Shown here: positions 34,248 through 43,440 of the stretch, piece by piece
How positions within the stretch are numbered: the first letter of the stretch is position 1
Layout: the number at the start of each line of letters is the position of its first letter
From: Pseudocolwellia sp049933045
GTDB taxonomy: Bacteria > Pseudomonadota > Gammaproteobacteria > Enterobacterales > Alteromonadaceae
DNA length: 64,000 bases
Direction: 5' to 3'
Assembly (NCBI RefSeq): GCF_049933045.1
Contig: NZ_CP187926.1
Coordinates: 3,224,001 to 3,288,000 of the forward strand
Position numbers and translations under genes: made by a program
The notes under the pieces: model-generated
Database searches by the model: none
The model's input: only the letters and a program-made list of their open reading frames with translations
Told to the model about the DNA's origin: nothing

Positions 34248-34811
34248 ATGAATACAACGCGTAAGTCTGATATTTATCAAACCAACGATTGCCAAGCTAA
34301 AACTGGCTATTCAACTGACGAATCTAAAGACTTAACTTTGAATAACCCTCAGCCTTGGAAGAACTTTTTAAACAAGAACCATGGCGTAAGTATCTCTACA
34401 AATAATCAGGGCTTAGAAAATAAATGGGCAGAAATTGTAGCTGGTGACTATATTTGGGTTATTGAAGATCCAAGCCAAGCATTAAACATACAACGTCATC
34501 GTTTAGCTAGCTCAGTAATTGAAGGTGTTTTACAAAATCACCCACAAGTTCAAGAAGTGGCTGTTATTGGGCTTCCGCATGAGCAAAAAGGTAACGTGAT
34601 TCATGCTTTCGTTATATTAAAGACAAATACTTTAGTTAATGAAAACATTAAACAAGCATTACAAGAAATGGTTAGCACAGAAATCGGAAGCATCGCTGTA
34701 CCTGAATGTATTGAGTTTATGGAATGTTTACCAAAAACATCTTCAGGAAAAGTAATACGAAAAACATTAAAAGCTCAGAAGTTAGAACAAAAACTAGCGT
34801 TACTTAATTAA
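34248..34811 (+). CDS. Stand-alone acetyl-CoA synthetase C-terminal domain
   Basis: A 187-aa protein. Residues 1-65 match nothing I know. Residues 66-187 follow the C-terminal domain of acetyl-CoA synthetase: NIQRHRLASSVIEGVL for the NVSGHRM-x-IE region, VQEVAVIGLPHEQKGNVIHAFV, then EIGSIAVPECIEF and LPKTSSGKVIRKTL with the acyl-adenylate/acetylation Lys at 168. The large ATP- and acetate-binding domain is absent, and the hinge GRVDD is replaced by EDPSQ, so it cannot be a full synthetase. No frameshifted N-terminal part lies upstream. GAGAGAAG before the ATG is a good ribosome site and the frame is intact, which argues for a functional small protein over debris. Confidence 0.8.
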   Translation: MNTTRKSDIYQTNDCQAKTGYSTDESKDLTLNNPQPWKNFLNKNHGVSISTNNQGLENKWAEIVAGDYIWVIEDPSQALNIQRHRLASSVIEGVLQNHPQVQEVAVIGLPHEQKGNVIHAFVILKTNTLVNENIKQALQEMVSTEIGSIAVPECIEFMECLPKTSSGKVIRKTLKAQKLEQKLALLN

Positions 34812-34976
34812 CAAAAATACTAATAAAAATTAAACAAACTATTTTCAAGTACTATTGAATAAACTAGGCATAACTCGTGAGAGTTAAATCTCACATAAAA
34901 TATAACACCATAATAATATTAAATAAATTAGCTACAAGGCAGTTTGTTTCGTCTAAGAAGCTATACAGGGGATAAC

Positions 34977-36041
34977 ATGAATACAACTAAAAAAGCACTA
35001 TTAATGGGCGGACTATTTGCTATCACAAGTACAGCAAATGCAGGCTATGAAATTAAAACAGGCGAAGACAGTAAAATTATTTTTGGTGGTTATATTAAAG
35101 TAGATACTCGATATACAAACGGTAATATCGAAGCTAATGACTATTGGTATGGCGGTGGAAATGTACTTGCTGAAGATCAATCTAACTTTGGTATATCAGC
35201 AAACGAAACACGTATAAATACCAAATATATACATGGCGATGTTACCGGCTTCATTGAAATGGATTTTTATGGCGACGCTGTTTCTGGTGGCGGTAACGAA
35301 ATTATTTCTAACTCTTCAAACCCACGTATACGTCATGCCTTTATTCAATACAAAAACATTTTAGTTGGTCAAACTTGGACTACCTTCCAAAATACCAGCG
35401 CATTAGCTGAAGCAGCTGATTTTGGTGGACCTTTAGTTGCATCGGCTTTCATACGCCAAGGTCAAATTCGTTATACCATGGGTGGTTTACAAGTTTCGAT
35501 TGAAAACCCTGAATCATATGGTGGTAATAGAATAGCAACCAGTGATACAGCGGGTGATGGTGCTCCTGATTTTATCGCTAAATACACCTTCTCTGGTGAC
35601 TGGGGTAATGTTTCAGTATCAGGTTTAGGCCGTAAATTAGAATCTACTTTGGGTAACACTCATTCAGCATTTGGTTATGGTGTTGCTGGTCGTATTAATA
35701 CTTCAGGTAAAGATGATTTCCGCTTTCAAGTATATGGAGGCAATGTAGGTCGTTACATTGGCGTAGTAGCATCTACTGATATCGTTGGCGAAGAAGTAGA
35801 AGACACCACTTCAGTTATGGTAGCTTACCGTCATTTTTGGACAGAAGACATGCGTAGTTCGGTATTCTATGGTAATACAACAACTGATGAGACTGATCGT
35901 GATAGAACGCATTGGGGTATCAACTTATTTAAAAACTACACTAAAGAACTTTCTTTTGGTGTTGAAGTAGGTAATTTCGAAATGGCTGAATTTGATGCAG
36001 ATTCTAACTACTTTCAAGTTTCTGCAAAATATACGCTTTAG
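34977..36041 (+). CDS. DcaP-like trimeric porin
   Basis: A 354-aa outer-membrane beta-barrel with a Sec signal (LLMGGLFAITSTANA). After it comes a barrel start, IIFGGYIKVDTRYTNG; the middle carries RHAFIQYKNILVGQTWTTF and ADFGGPL, typical of the DcaP porin family, and the protein ends SAKYTL. It would let small carboxylates or similar nutrients cross the outer membrane. Start ATG 34977 is set by GGGGAT six bases ahead; the frame extends to a TTG at 34944. It is 165 bp after the Acs-C gene, with a GTGAGA/TCTCAC stem in the gap. Confidence 0.82.
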   Translation: MNTTKKALLMGGLFAITSTANAGYEIKTGEDSKIIFGGYIKVDTRYTNGNIEANDYWYGGGNVLAEDQSNFGISANETRINTKYIHGDVTGFIEMDFYGDAVSGGGNEIISNSSNPRIRHAFIQYKNILVGQTWTTFQNTSALAEAADFGGPLVASAFIRQGQIRYTMGGLQVSIENPESYGGNRIATSDTAGDGAPDFIAKYTFSGDWGNVSVSGLGRKLESTLGNTHSAFGYGVAGRINTSGKDDFRFQVYGGNVGRYIGVVASTDIVGEEVEDTTSVMVAYRHFWTEDMRSSVFYGNTTTDETDRDRTHWGINLFKNYTKELSFGVEVGNFEMAEFDADSNYFQVSAKYTL

Positions 36042-36105
36042 TTAAACAGTTGTTGAGATTCCTAATCAACTTCTATTAGTCAACCTTTGCTATTAGGTTG
36101 CGTTT

Positions 36106-36132
36106 GAGGGAAGCTATGCTTCCCTCTTTTTT
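36106..36132 (+). terminator. Porin terminator
   Basis: GAGGGAAGC-TAT-GCTTCCCTC followed by six T, 65 bp after the porin stop. The remaining 250 bp before the DUF2726 gene show nothing further. Confidence 0.93.
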
Positions 36133-36381
36133 GATCTACTTATTGAAAAACATCAGCTTTAAATATAAATAAACAAACATCTCATCACTTAATACATACA
36201 TACTATAAATCAAACAATTACCATCACCTCTAGTTAAAAATAAAATTCAATTTCCATACTCTTCCATACTTATAAAAAATAGATTCAGCCCTAAAAGAAA
36301 TGATACAACTTTTTGGCATAAATACTGCTTTATTCAATACATAAATTAAACCGTCAAAATTTTGAATTAGTGGAGAAGCTT

Positions 36382-37047
36382 ATGGAATTAATATTATTTG
36401 CCATGGTGAGTCTTGTTGTTATTGTCGCTTTATTGGCGAGCCGCTTAAATGATAATAGCTTTCCTTTTCCATTTGATCGTAAAAGTGCCATTTTTACGCC
36501 AGCAGAAAAGAATTTTCAAAACTTAGTTGAGCAGGCTATGGGATCTGAATACCGCGTCCTTAACCGAGTAAAGCTTTCTGATATTTTAACCATACGAAAT
36601 GGCGTATCGAATAAAGCGAGCCAAGCAGCTGCTAATAATGCTGATAAGAAATACTTAGACTTCGTATTGTGTGATCGTAAAACCATGAAGCTTCTTGGTG
36701 CGATTGACTTAGTTGATACACAAGGTCGAGGCTATAAACTTAAAAAAGATTGGTTTGTAAGTGGCGCATTAGAAGCGGCATCAATCCCTCATTTAAGAAT
36801 TAAAGTAAAAGCTAATTATACGGTTGAAGAAATACGTGCATGTATTAACACACGTTTAATTGGGCAAGCAAAACCAGAACCTAAAATGAAAGGCAGTGTT
36901 ATTCCTGCTCCTATGATAAGAGTAAGATCTAAAAATACCTCGGGTGTACTTAGCCCTGCGGCCGCACGCTCTCAATTAGAAGAAATGAATCGCCCTAAAG
37001 CAGCACGTCAAATACCAGCACCACGCGTTGCAGCTCTTCCACATTAG
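36382..37047 (+). CDS. DUF2726 protein, membrane-anchored
   Basis: A 221-aa protein. One N-terminal membrane helix (LILFAMVSLVVIVALLA) is followed by the DUF2726 domain (about 35-155): FTPAEKNFQNLVEQAMG, RVKLSDILTIR and KYLDFVLCDRKTMKLLGAI, a restriction-endonuclease-like fold. The tail (about 165-221) is basic and Pro/Arg-rich, as if nucleic-acid or protein binding. Start ATG 36382 follows GGAG by seven bases; a GTG at 36370 overlaps that site. The function of the family is not known. Confidence 0.85.
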   Translation: MELILFAMVSLVVIVALLASRLNDNSFPFPFDRKSAIFTPAEKNFQNLVEQAMGSEYRVLNRVKLSDILTIRNGVSNKASQAAANNADKKYLDFVLCDRKTMKLLGAIDLVDTQGRGYKLKKDWFVSGALEAASIPHLRIKVKANYTVEEIRACINTRLIGQAKPEPKMKGSVIPAPMIRVRSKNTSGVLSPAAARSQLEEMNRPKAARQIPAPRVAALPH

Positions 37048-37088
37048 TAAACTCACCAGTAAAATAATGATTCGCTTGTAAGTTTCAA

Positions 37089-37124
37089 AAATCTAACAGC
37101 CTGATAACCCAAGTTGTTAGATTT
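37089..37124 (+). terminator. Terminator of the DUF2726 gene
   Basis: AAATCTAACA (37089-37098) and TGTTAGATTT (37115-37124) form a 10-bp stem 41 bp after the stop, with a weak T-run. Confidence 0.6.
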
Positions 37125-37317
37125 AATAACCTCTCTTATTACGTCACTCCTATATTTATTTCGTATTAACTACCTACTTATTTCTACTAATACATAAACA
37201 TAACTACATACCTACTGACTAAACGTAATCTTTCTGTGAATAAAATACTCCTGCTTTTCCATAATATTACAGCTATAATTGCCTTATTATTTAGATATTA
37301 ATCAACGGAAATACGTA

Positions 37318-38043
37318 ATGAAAGCTGGAATTATTGGCGCAATGGAACCTGAAGTTGCCATTTTAAAAGAAAAATTAGAAAACTGTGTAACCACTGAATA
37401 TGCCAGTTTTACATTTTATGAAGGTACTTTAGCAGGCAGTGATGTTGTTATTGTGCAATCAGGTATTGGTAAAGTTGCTGCAGCTTTAGCAACGGCTTTC
37501 TTAATTGATAAATTTAGCCCTGATTACATCGTAAATACTGGCTCTGCTGGTGGTTTTGAACAATCGTTGAAAGTCGGCGATATTGTGATCAGTAGTGAAG
37601 TAAGATATCACGATGTTGATGTAACAGCTTTCGGTTATGAAGTAGGACAATTACCTTCTAATCCTCCTGCTTATATTCCTCATAGTACATTGGTTGAAGC
37701 GGCTCAAGCTGGTATTGCTGAGCTAAGCTCAACGTCTGATACTCCTATTCAAACGTTATTAGGTTTAATTACCACTGGCGATACATTTATGACGGCTGAT
37801 GCAGACATTGCTAAAGCGCGTAAAAATTTCCCTACAATGGCTGCTGTTGAAATGGAAGGTGCGGCTATTGCACATACTTGTCATCAGTTAAATGTTCCTT
37901 TTGTGATCATTCGTTCAATGTCTGATATTGCAGGTAAAGAGTCACCAACCTCATTCGAAGCATATTTAGAAACAGCTTCAGTTAACTCGTCTCAATTGGT
38001 AATGAATATGTTAAATGCCATGAAAGATAAAACCTTAGCGTAA
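37318..38043 (+). CDS. mtnN: 5'-methylthioadenosine/S-adenosylhomocysteine nucleosidase
   Basis: A 241-aa nucleosidase that cleaves MTA, SAH and 5'-deoxyadenosine to adenine and the thioribose, recycling the by-products of SAM chemistry and the precursor of AI-2. Glu12 (GAMEPEV), the purine-site stretch VEMEGAAIAH (Glu near 175) and the catalytic Asp in RSMSDIAG are all present; GSAGGFE binds the ribose region. Length equals the family norm. Start ATG 37318 chosen by alignment with the family start MKAGIIGAM; a frame extension to 37279 is spurious. The CbiB-like gene follows after 21 bp. Confidence 0.94.
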   Translation: MKAGIIGAMEPEVAILKEKLENCVTTEYASFTFYEGTLAGSDVVIVQSGIGKVAAALATAFLIDKFSPDYIVNTGSAGGFEQSLKVGDIVISSEVRYHDVDVTAFGYEVGQLPSNPPAYIPHSTLVEAAQAGIAELSSTSDTPIQTLLGLITTGDTFMTADADIAKARKNFPTMAAVEMEGAAIAHTCHQLNVPFVIIRSMSDIAGKESPTSFEAYLETASVNSSQLVMNMLNAMKDKTLA

Positions 38044-38064
38044 CTAGGCAGCAAACCAACAACT

Positions 38065-39033
38065 ATGAATCACTTTTTACTAGAACATCCCTTCATATTA
38101 TCTTTATTGATATTTACCGTCGTGGTGCTAGTAAAAGTGTTTCTCTCTATATTCTTTATTAAAGAACCTATGCACTGGTTTCGGTTTTTCTGCACTCAGC
38201 TTGCAAAAAAAGTGAACAATCAAAACAACAAACCAAGCCAACAGAAAATAGCAGGTGCCCTTTCAACACTTGTGACCTTATCGCCTTTACTTATAATTTT
38301 ATGGTTGTTTGAAAGCTTTATTGAAGTTAATTGGCTATGGCACGGTTTTTTACTGTATTTCGCATTAGGATCCTTTGGCTTAACAAGAGCAACAATTAAA
38401 ACAGCAAAAGCTTTACTTGCTAAAAACACCTCAGAAGCTAAGCAATTAATCGCTCCTTTAACTTTACGAAATACCGAAAAACTCTCGTCGTTAGGGCTAA
38501 GTAAAGCCTGTATTGAAATGCATTTACTGCAAACCATGCAACAATGCTTTAGTGTCGCCTTTTTCTATGTTTTATGGGGCCCCTATGCTGCTTTAACCTT
38601 TAGACTATTACTTGAAATGCATTACAGCTGGAATATTAAACTCCCACAATTTCGAGCCTTTGGTGCTTTAGTTAATAACTTAGTACAAATACTACAATGG
38701 CTACCCACTCGCTTATTTGTATTATTTATTATGCTTGGTACGATAGGACAAAATTCACGCTTATTTTGGCAACTAATTAAAAAGCATTTCTTTAGCCTTA
38801 ACAATACTATTAGTGTTTATGCGCTTGCTTTAGCTATTGAGAAAAAACTCGGCGGTGTTGCCCTATATAACGATACAAAATTAAGACGTGCGAGTTTTAA
38901 CGACAGTGCATTAGAGCCAGATGCGAGCAGTATTGTTCATGCTGTTAAGCGTGTTAATCAAGTATTGTACTTTTCATTTCTCTGTCTTGTTTTCAGCTCT
39001 GCCTTAACTCTAGTTCTTACCCTTAAAATATAA
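38065..39033 (+). CDS. CobD/CbiB-like membrane protein
   Basis: A 322-aa inner-membrane protein with about five to six spans. The stretch LGLSKACIEMHLLQTMQQC, then YVLWGPYAALTFRLLLEM, follows adenosylcobinamide-phosphate synthase (CbiB/CobD), where the block is ...SRATIETLAEN...; near the C-terminus LRRASFNDSALEPD resembles the end of the family. Key acidic and Asn residues of true CbiB are only partly kept, so it may be a divergent paralogue. It is next to mtnN (21-bp gap), as in several gammaproteobacteria. Whether it acts in corrinoid salvage is unproven. Confidence 0.7.
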   Translation: MNHFLLEHPFILSLLIFTVVVLVKVFLSIFFIKEPMHWFRFFCTQLAKKVNNQNNKPSQQKIAGALSTLVTLSPLLIILWLFESFIEVNWLWHGFLLYFALGSFGLTRATIKTAKALLAKNTSEAKQLIAPLTLRNTEKLSSLGLSKACIEMHLLQTMQQCFSVAFFYVLWGPYAALTFRLLLEMHYSWNIKLPQFRAFGALVNNLVQILQWLPTRLFVLFIMLGTIGQNSRLFWQLIKKHFFSLNNTISVYALALAIEKKLGGVALYNDTKLRRASFNDSALEPDASSIVHAVKRVNQVLYFSFLCLVFSSALTLVLTLKI

Positions 39034-39075
39034 ATTCAAACGATACAAACTAAATACAACCTTAAGGTGATTTAC

Positions 39076-39504
39076 ATGTTAATAAAAAAACTACTCGCTT
39101 TTGCTACTTTTATTTCAATTTCTGCTTTTTCAGTGAATGTATTTGCAGCTCAAACACCTACAATATCTCAAGATGAATTAATGAAGTTACTGTCTGTATC
39201 TGAAAAAGGTATTAACGCAACAGAAGAAGCTTCAAATTTTATTGTGTTGGATGTGAGAACGCCTGTAGAATTTAATCGAGGTCATATTAAAAATGCCATC
39301 AATATTAGTCATAATACCGTTGCCGATAACTTATCCCTTTTAACTCAGCATAAAGATAAAATGATAGTTGTACATTGTCGTTCAGGTCGAAGAGCAATTA
39401 CTGCAGAAAGTGTATTGCAAGATAATGGTTTTTCAAATATCCGTCACCTTGAAGGCGATATGAATGCTTGGGTTAAAGCGAAGTTACCTCTAATAAAAGA
39501 ATAG
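39076..39504 (+). CDS. Periplasmic rhodanese-domain protein
   Basis: A 142-aa protein with a Sec signal (AFATFISISAFSVNVFAAQ) and one rhodanese domain: FIVLDVRTPVEFNRGHI near residue 55, active-site Cys101 in VVHCRSGRRA, and the end GDMNAWVKA. The Cys loop CRSGRRA suits sulfurtransferase activity in the periplasm. Start ATG 39076 has AAGG ahead; the GTG at 39067 would overlap it. It follows the CbiB-like gene by 42 bp in the same direction, and a strong terminator closes the unit. Confidence 0.87.
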   Translation: MLIKKLLAFATFISISAFSVNVFAAQTPTISQDELMKLLSVSEKGINATEEASNFIVLDVRTPVEFNRGHIKNAINISHNTVADNLSLLTQHKDKMIVVHCRSGRRAITAESVLQDNGFSNIRHLEGDMNAWVKAKLPLIKE

Positions 39505-39542
39505 TTCTAATAACCTATATATTTATCTTTACCAAAGACACA

Positions 39543-39570
39543 AAAAAGCCGTTATCACTAACGGCTTTTT
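39543..39570. terminator. Bidirectional terminator
   Basis: AAAAAGCCGTTA-TCAC-TAACGGCTTTTT, a perfect 12-bp stem between the converging rhodanese and TonB receptor genes. Confidence 0.93.
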
Positions 39571-39607
39571 ACTTTTTATACTTCGGTGCTAAAGCAGAGT
39601 GTTTAGG

Positions 39608-42223
39608 TTAGAAAGTGTAATTTAAACGTGCGTAGTAGTAACCGCCCATCCAATCAACTGTATTACCTGACCAATAAATCGCACCACAACAATCATCACC
39701 ATTATCCGTATCTGGATAAGTGTCAAAAATGTTTCGAGCGCCAGCAGCAAGGGTTAAGTCATCACTTAATTGATAGCTCATCTCTAAATCAAACAATACA
39801 ACAGGGTCATATTTTTGGATTTCTGTTGCTGATGTATCAATAGCATTTTCATACGAACCATAGATATTTGCACGTACTAAGAAGGTGAAATTATCATAGT
39901 CATGTTTCGCTGATACAACACCTTTCCACTCAGGAATAGAGTTTTCTAAGTCAAAAGCATCTTCTTCACTTAAGAAATCACTAATTTCTGAATCAATTTT
40001 TGTCGTATTATAGTTTACAGAACCGGTTAGAACAGTGTTATCCATTGTGTAAGTGGCAACAAAATCCATCCCTGATGTAGTTGTATCAAATGCATTTTGG
40101 AAGTAGTTAACACCACCAATTGTATTAGCACCTTCAACACCAGCAGCTTCTAAAGCTAGAAATTTATCATAGGCATCACCTGATGTTGGATCCGTTGATA
40201 CATCGATAGTTGATACTGCATAGAAACGATCATCTAAGGCAATGTTATAGAAGTCTAACGTTAATGTTAGTTCATCAAAGCTACCCGAAAGACCTAAGCT
40301 ATAGTTTACTGAGGTTTCTGGTCTTAATGCTTCTGCACCTAACGCTTGACCCACATTACTTAATGCTGGGAATAAACCGGTAGCAACAGGGAAACCATCA
40401 GGTAAACGTGTTGATACGTTCGTTGTACCCTGCTGACCTGGTGTAGGAGCACGGAAGCCTGTACCCACTGAGCCACGTAAATTCACCTCATCGGTTAGCG
40501 TGTATTTAAAGGCGAGTTTACCCACGAGCTCTGAGCCAAAATCAGAATAATCTTCATATCTGAAAGCGGTTTGTAAAAATAGTTCGTCAGTAATATCACT
40601 ACTTAAATCAACATAAATACCCATCATATCTCTTTCATACTTACCAGAGTACTCAGGGGAAAAACCAGGGAAGCCATTTGAACCTACACCAACGGCTTGA
40701 TAAACCGCATCATCGCTGTCAGCACAGTTTAATGTTGAACCATTACTTATTACACCTAAACCGGCAGCAGTACTCGTTCCGTCAGCATTACAAAAACCAT
40801 GAGGATCAGAACTTGAATAAGGGCCTACAGCATATGACAACTCACCGCCTTCGCCCAACTCATAGCTTTCTTCCATATAAGTAAAACCAAACGCTAACAC
40901 TAATTCGTTGGCAAAGCCCACATCAAAAAGTTGTGTAAAATCAGCAGAAAATTGTAGCTCTTCGTTGGTTAAATCTCCTGGCTTGAATGAAGTAGGTGAA
41001 TCTGGGCCTAAAGATGGGTTAATGGTGTTATCTAAGGTATAAGAAATTGCGTTTGAACCAAAACGAGCACTAATGTCATACGTCATCTCATTAGCGAACT
41101 CCCCTTCTAAACCAGCAAGAATTGAAATATCTTCGATCTCACCTGTAAATCTAGGGGTAAAACCACCTGGGAATTTTTCTAAAGGAGAATAAAGCGATCC
41201 ATCCTCTAAACGAATATTTTCGATTGTGCCGTTACCTGGGTAACGATAAAAGAAACCTCCATCTCCTTCACTATCTGAATAGTTACCAAAGGCATAAAAT
41301 CGCATGGTATTGCTTATCTCATAACCTGAGTTAAAGAAAATTCGAGTTGCAGATGTATTAGGTTGGCCCCAAGGTTGTACAACATCTTCACCGCCTAAAT
41401 TAGCTGCACCTAAACCAGCAATAAAAGCTTCTTCAGAATATCCAGCTAAAGAAGTATCGAATCCACCAAAACGCGGTTCATTAACATCAACACAAGCCCA
41501 ATCTTCACAATACTGTTCTGCACGAGATGTTGAGTTTGAATCAGAAATTTCACCTGACAAGCTCAAAAAACCTTTTTCACCAAGCGAAAAACCGATGTTA
41601 CCGCTAATAGTAACTAGCTCTCCATCACCTTCATAATGTTGCCCCATTTCTACAGATAAAGATCCACCTTCATCATTATCTTTTAGTTGGAAGTTAATAA
41701 CACCAGCAATAGCATCTGAACCGTATTGCGCAGCTGCACCATCACGAAGTACTTCAACACCTTTTAAAGCGGAAGAAGGGATTGTTGCAACATCTGGACC
41801 TTGTGTACCTGAACCACCAATTTGTACTAATGCAGAGCGGTGACGACGTTTTGAATTAACCAGAACTAAGGTTTTATCGGTAGGCATACCACGTAATGTA
41901 GCTGGACGAATAAATGAAGCACCATCAGAAATAGGCTGGCGAGATAGAGAGTAAGAAGGTACTAATGTTTTCAGAATATCATTGGTGTCGGTAAAAGGAA
42001 CCGCGGCTAAATCGGCTTCACTTAATACATCAATAGGAACAGCTGAATCGGCTAATGAGCGTGGCACCCCTCGAGCACCGGTCACCACTATTTTCTCGTA
42101 AACTTTTTCGGCTTCTACTTCAGTTTCTTCTTGGGCTGATGCTGAACTCATAGATATTGTGCTAATTGCACAGGTGATTAAACTGGTTTTTATTGCTTTA
42201 CTGAGTAATGAATATTTAGCCAT
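39608..42223 (-). CDS. TonB-dependent receptor of the amine-oxidase operon
   Basis: An 871-aa TonB-dependent receptor: Sec signal (ending SMSSASAQEE), TonB-box-like KIVVTGARG, plug domain with LAAVPFTDTNDILKTL, PATLRGMPTDKTLVLVNSKR and GVEVLRDGAAAQYGSDAIAG, then a barrel ending YYARLNYTF. It belongs to a different class from the receptor at 7.2 kb (the iron-siderophore/peptide-like group with QYGSDAIAGVIN). It is the last gene of the amine oxidase-cytochrome-RidA operon (91-bp gap), so its ligand is probably the substrate of that system. Confidence 0.9.
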   Translation of the reverse strand: MAKYSLLSKAIKTSLITCAISTISMSSASAQEETEVEAEKVYEKIVVTGARGVPRSLADSAVPIDVLSEADLAAVPFTDTNDILKTLVPSYSLSRQPISDGASFIRPATLRGMPTDKTLVLVNSKRRHRSALVQIGGSGTQGPDVATIPSSALKGVEVLRDGAAAQYGSDAIAGVINFQLKDNDEGGSLSVEMGQHYEGDGELVTISGNIGFSLGEKGFLSLSGEISDSNSTSRAEQYCEDWACVDVNEPRFGGFDTSLAGYSEEAFIAGLGAANLGGEDVVQPWGQPNTSATRIFFNSGYEISNTMRFYAFGNYSDSEGDGGFFYRYPGNGTIENIRLEDGSLYSPLEKFPGGFTPRFTGEIEDISILAGLEGEFANEMTYDISARFGSNAISYTLDNTINPSLGPDSPTSFKPGDLTNEELQFSADFTQLFDVGFANELVLAFGFTYMEESYELGEGGELSYAVGPYSSSDPHGFCNADGTSTAAGLGVISNGSTLNCADSDDAVYQAVGVGSNGFPGFSPEYSGKYERDMMGIYVDLSSDITDELFLQTAFRYEDYSDFGSELVGKLAFKYTLTDEVNLRGSVGTGFRAPTPGQQGTTNVSTRLPDGFPVATGLFPALSNVGQALGAEALRPETSVNYSLGLSGSFDELTLTLDFYNIALDDRFYAVSTIDVSTDPTSGDAYDKFLALEAAGVEGANTIGGVNYFQNAFDTTTSGMDFVATYTMDNTVLTGSVNYNTTKIDSEISDFLSEEDAFDLENSIPEWKGVVSAKHDYDNFTFLVRANIYGSYENAIDTSATEIQKYDPVVLFDLEMSYQLSDDLTLAAGARNIFDTYPDTDNGDDCCGAIYWSGNTVDWMGGYYYARLNYTF

Positions 42224-42314
42224 AGTGAACCTCTATCTCTCATGTTTTGGTGTGGTTTTCTTGTTGTTTTTTTGCCTCTAAATAGAGGCATGGGTGTTCT
42301 TTGTAGAAATAAAA

Positions 42315-42809
42315 TTATTCAGGTTTTGCAATCACCATTTCAATTTCAATTAACATATTAGGACCGCCGGCTAAGCCTGCGATTTGAAAGGCTGAACGTG
42401 CTGGTTTATTCGGTTGTTCTTTGGTGCCAAAGTATTTTGTGTAGGCTTTCATAAAGCCTGAAAAATCCATTTTTCCGCCCATAGCAGGATCACCCACCAT
42501 AAATACCTGCATTTTTATAACGTCACCAAAATCTACACCTAGCTCTTTAAAAGAAGCTTCAAAGCGTTTGAATACATTTAAGGCTTGAGTTTCTGTATCG
42601 CCATAATATTTGCTACTGCCCTTTTCGGCTGTAGCATCTACTGGGCCTGGCACCATGCCGCTGTGAAAAATCAAAGTCGTGTCTGGTGTAACTTCTACTG
42701 CTCTAGAGATAGGAAACGGATTGTTATTTGGTAAAGCGTGGCGTGTAACATCAGCCATAGCGCTGCTCATAAATAGTGTGCTCGCAGCAACTAATAAGAT
42801 TTTCTTCAT
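42315..42809 (-). CDS. Exported RidA-family protein
   Basis: A 164-aa Rid/YjgF protein with a clear Sec signal (LLVAASTLFMSSAMA), so it acts in the periplasm, unlike ordinary cytoplasmic RidA. The Rid fold is seen in LIFHSGMVPG (for the SGQ/SGM motif), TETQALNVFKRFEASFKELG, and KPARSAFQIAGLAGG, where the catalytic Arg that binds the imine carboxylate is kept; IEIEMVIAK holds the final Glu. RidA deaminates reactive imines made by amino-acid or amine oxidases. Being between the oxidase/cytochrome genes and a TonB receptor supports that role here. Confidence 0.87.
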   Translation of the reverse strand: MKKILLVAASTLFMSSAMADVTRHALPNNNPFPISRAVEVTPDTTLIFHSGMVPGPVDATAEKGSSKYYGDTETQALNVFKRFEASFKELGVDFGDVIKMQVFMVGDPAMGGKMDFSGFMKAYTKYFGTKEQPNKPARSAFQIAGLAGGPNMLIEIEMVIAKPE

Positions 42810-42825
42810 GGTAATACTCCTAAGT

Positions 42826-43440
42826 TTATTTTAATTGATATATGTAAGTGGCTAAGTTCGCCGCATCTTCTTCTGATAAAACTACATTGCTTGCAGCCTT
42901 CATCTGTTGACCATAAATGTCTGACTTATCAGTACCTCGATAGCCCAGTCTGAAATGATTTAATTGAGTAACCAGGTACCAGTCATTCAAACCATTCAGC
43001 TTAGGTGCACCTAATACCTTATTTCCCTGACCACTTTCTCCGTGACATGCCGCACATGCTTGGTATTGTTGTTCACCTAAATGGATATCTCCTTCAATCA
43101 CGGCTTCTGGTTTAGTCGATACTGTTTGTGTAACCCAGTCAGCAATTTCAGCGATTTCTTCATCAGACAACTTGCCTACCATCAACATCATTTCACCACC
43201 GGTTTTATCGGCAGGATGAGCACCTCTTTTGCCTAACTTAAAGTTTTGTAATTGTCGCTCTACATACCAGCTAGATAACTCCGTAAGTCTTGGCGCACCA
43301 ATATTTACGTTGCCCATTAATTGACTACCATGACAAACGGTGCAGTATTCTAGTCCCGCTGGAGTTGGAGTTTCTTTGGCTTGAGCGCTATGCCCTAATG
43401 AAGCCATAAACAAACTGAATAACAGGGTTTTAACGTGCAT
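42826..43440 (-). CDS. Dihaem cytochrome c4-like protein
   Basis: A 204-aa periplasmic protein with a Sec signal (LLFSLFMASLGHSAQA) and two cytochrome c domains, each with CXXCH: CTVCHGS (Cys33-His37) and CAACHGE (about residues 130-134). Each has a later Met for axial ligation (MMLMVGKLSDEE, QQMKAASNVVL). It resembles cytochrome c4, a two-domain electron carrier. Start ATG 43440 has AAGGAG eight bases ahead; it overlaps the end of the amine oxidase gene by 11 bp, so both are made together. The likely job is to take electrons from that oxidase. Confidence 0.88.
   Translation of the reverse strand: MHVKTLLFSLFMASLGHSAQAKETPTPAGLEYCTVCHGSQLMGNVNIGAPRLTELSSWYVERQLQNFKLGKRGAHPADKTGGEMMLMVGKLSDEEIAEIADWVTQTVSTKPEAVIEGDIHLGEQQYQACAACHGESGQGNKVLGAPKLNGLNDWYLVTQLNHFRLGYRGTDKSDIYGQQMKAASNVVLSEEDAANLATYIYQLK

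Noticed and set aside
34248..34811. Acs-C gene as a frameshifted remnant of a full acs
   Set aside because: No Acs-like N-terminal code in any frame in the gap before it (34066-34247) and the exonuclease gene ends just ahead; the open frame has its own start and promoter motifs.
34944..34976. N-terminal extension of the porin from a TTG
   Set aside because: The signal peptide and GGGGAT ribosome site fit ATG 34977; the extension adds a non-signal segment.
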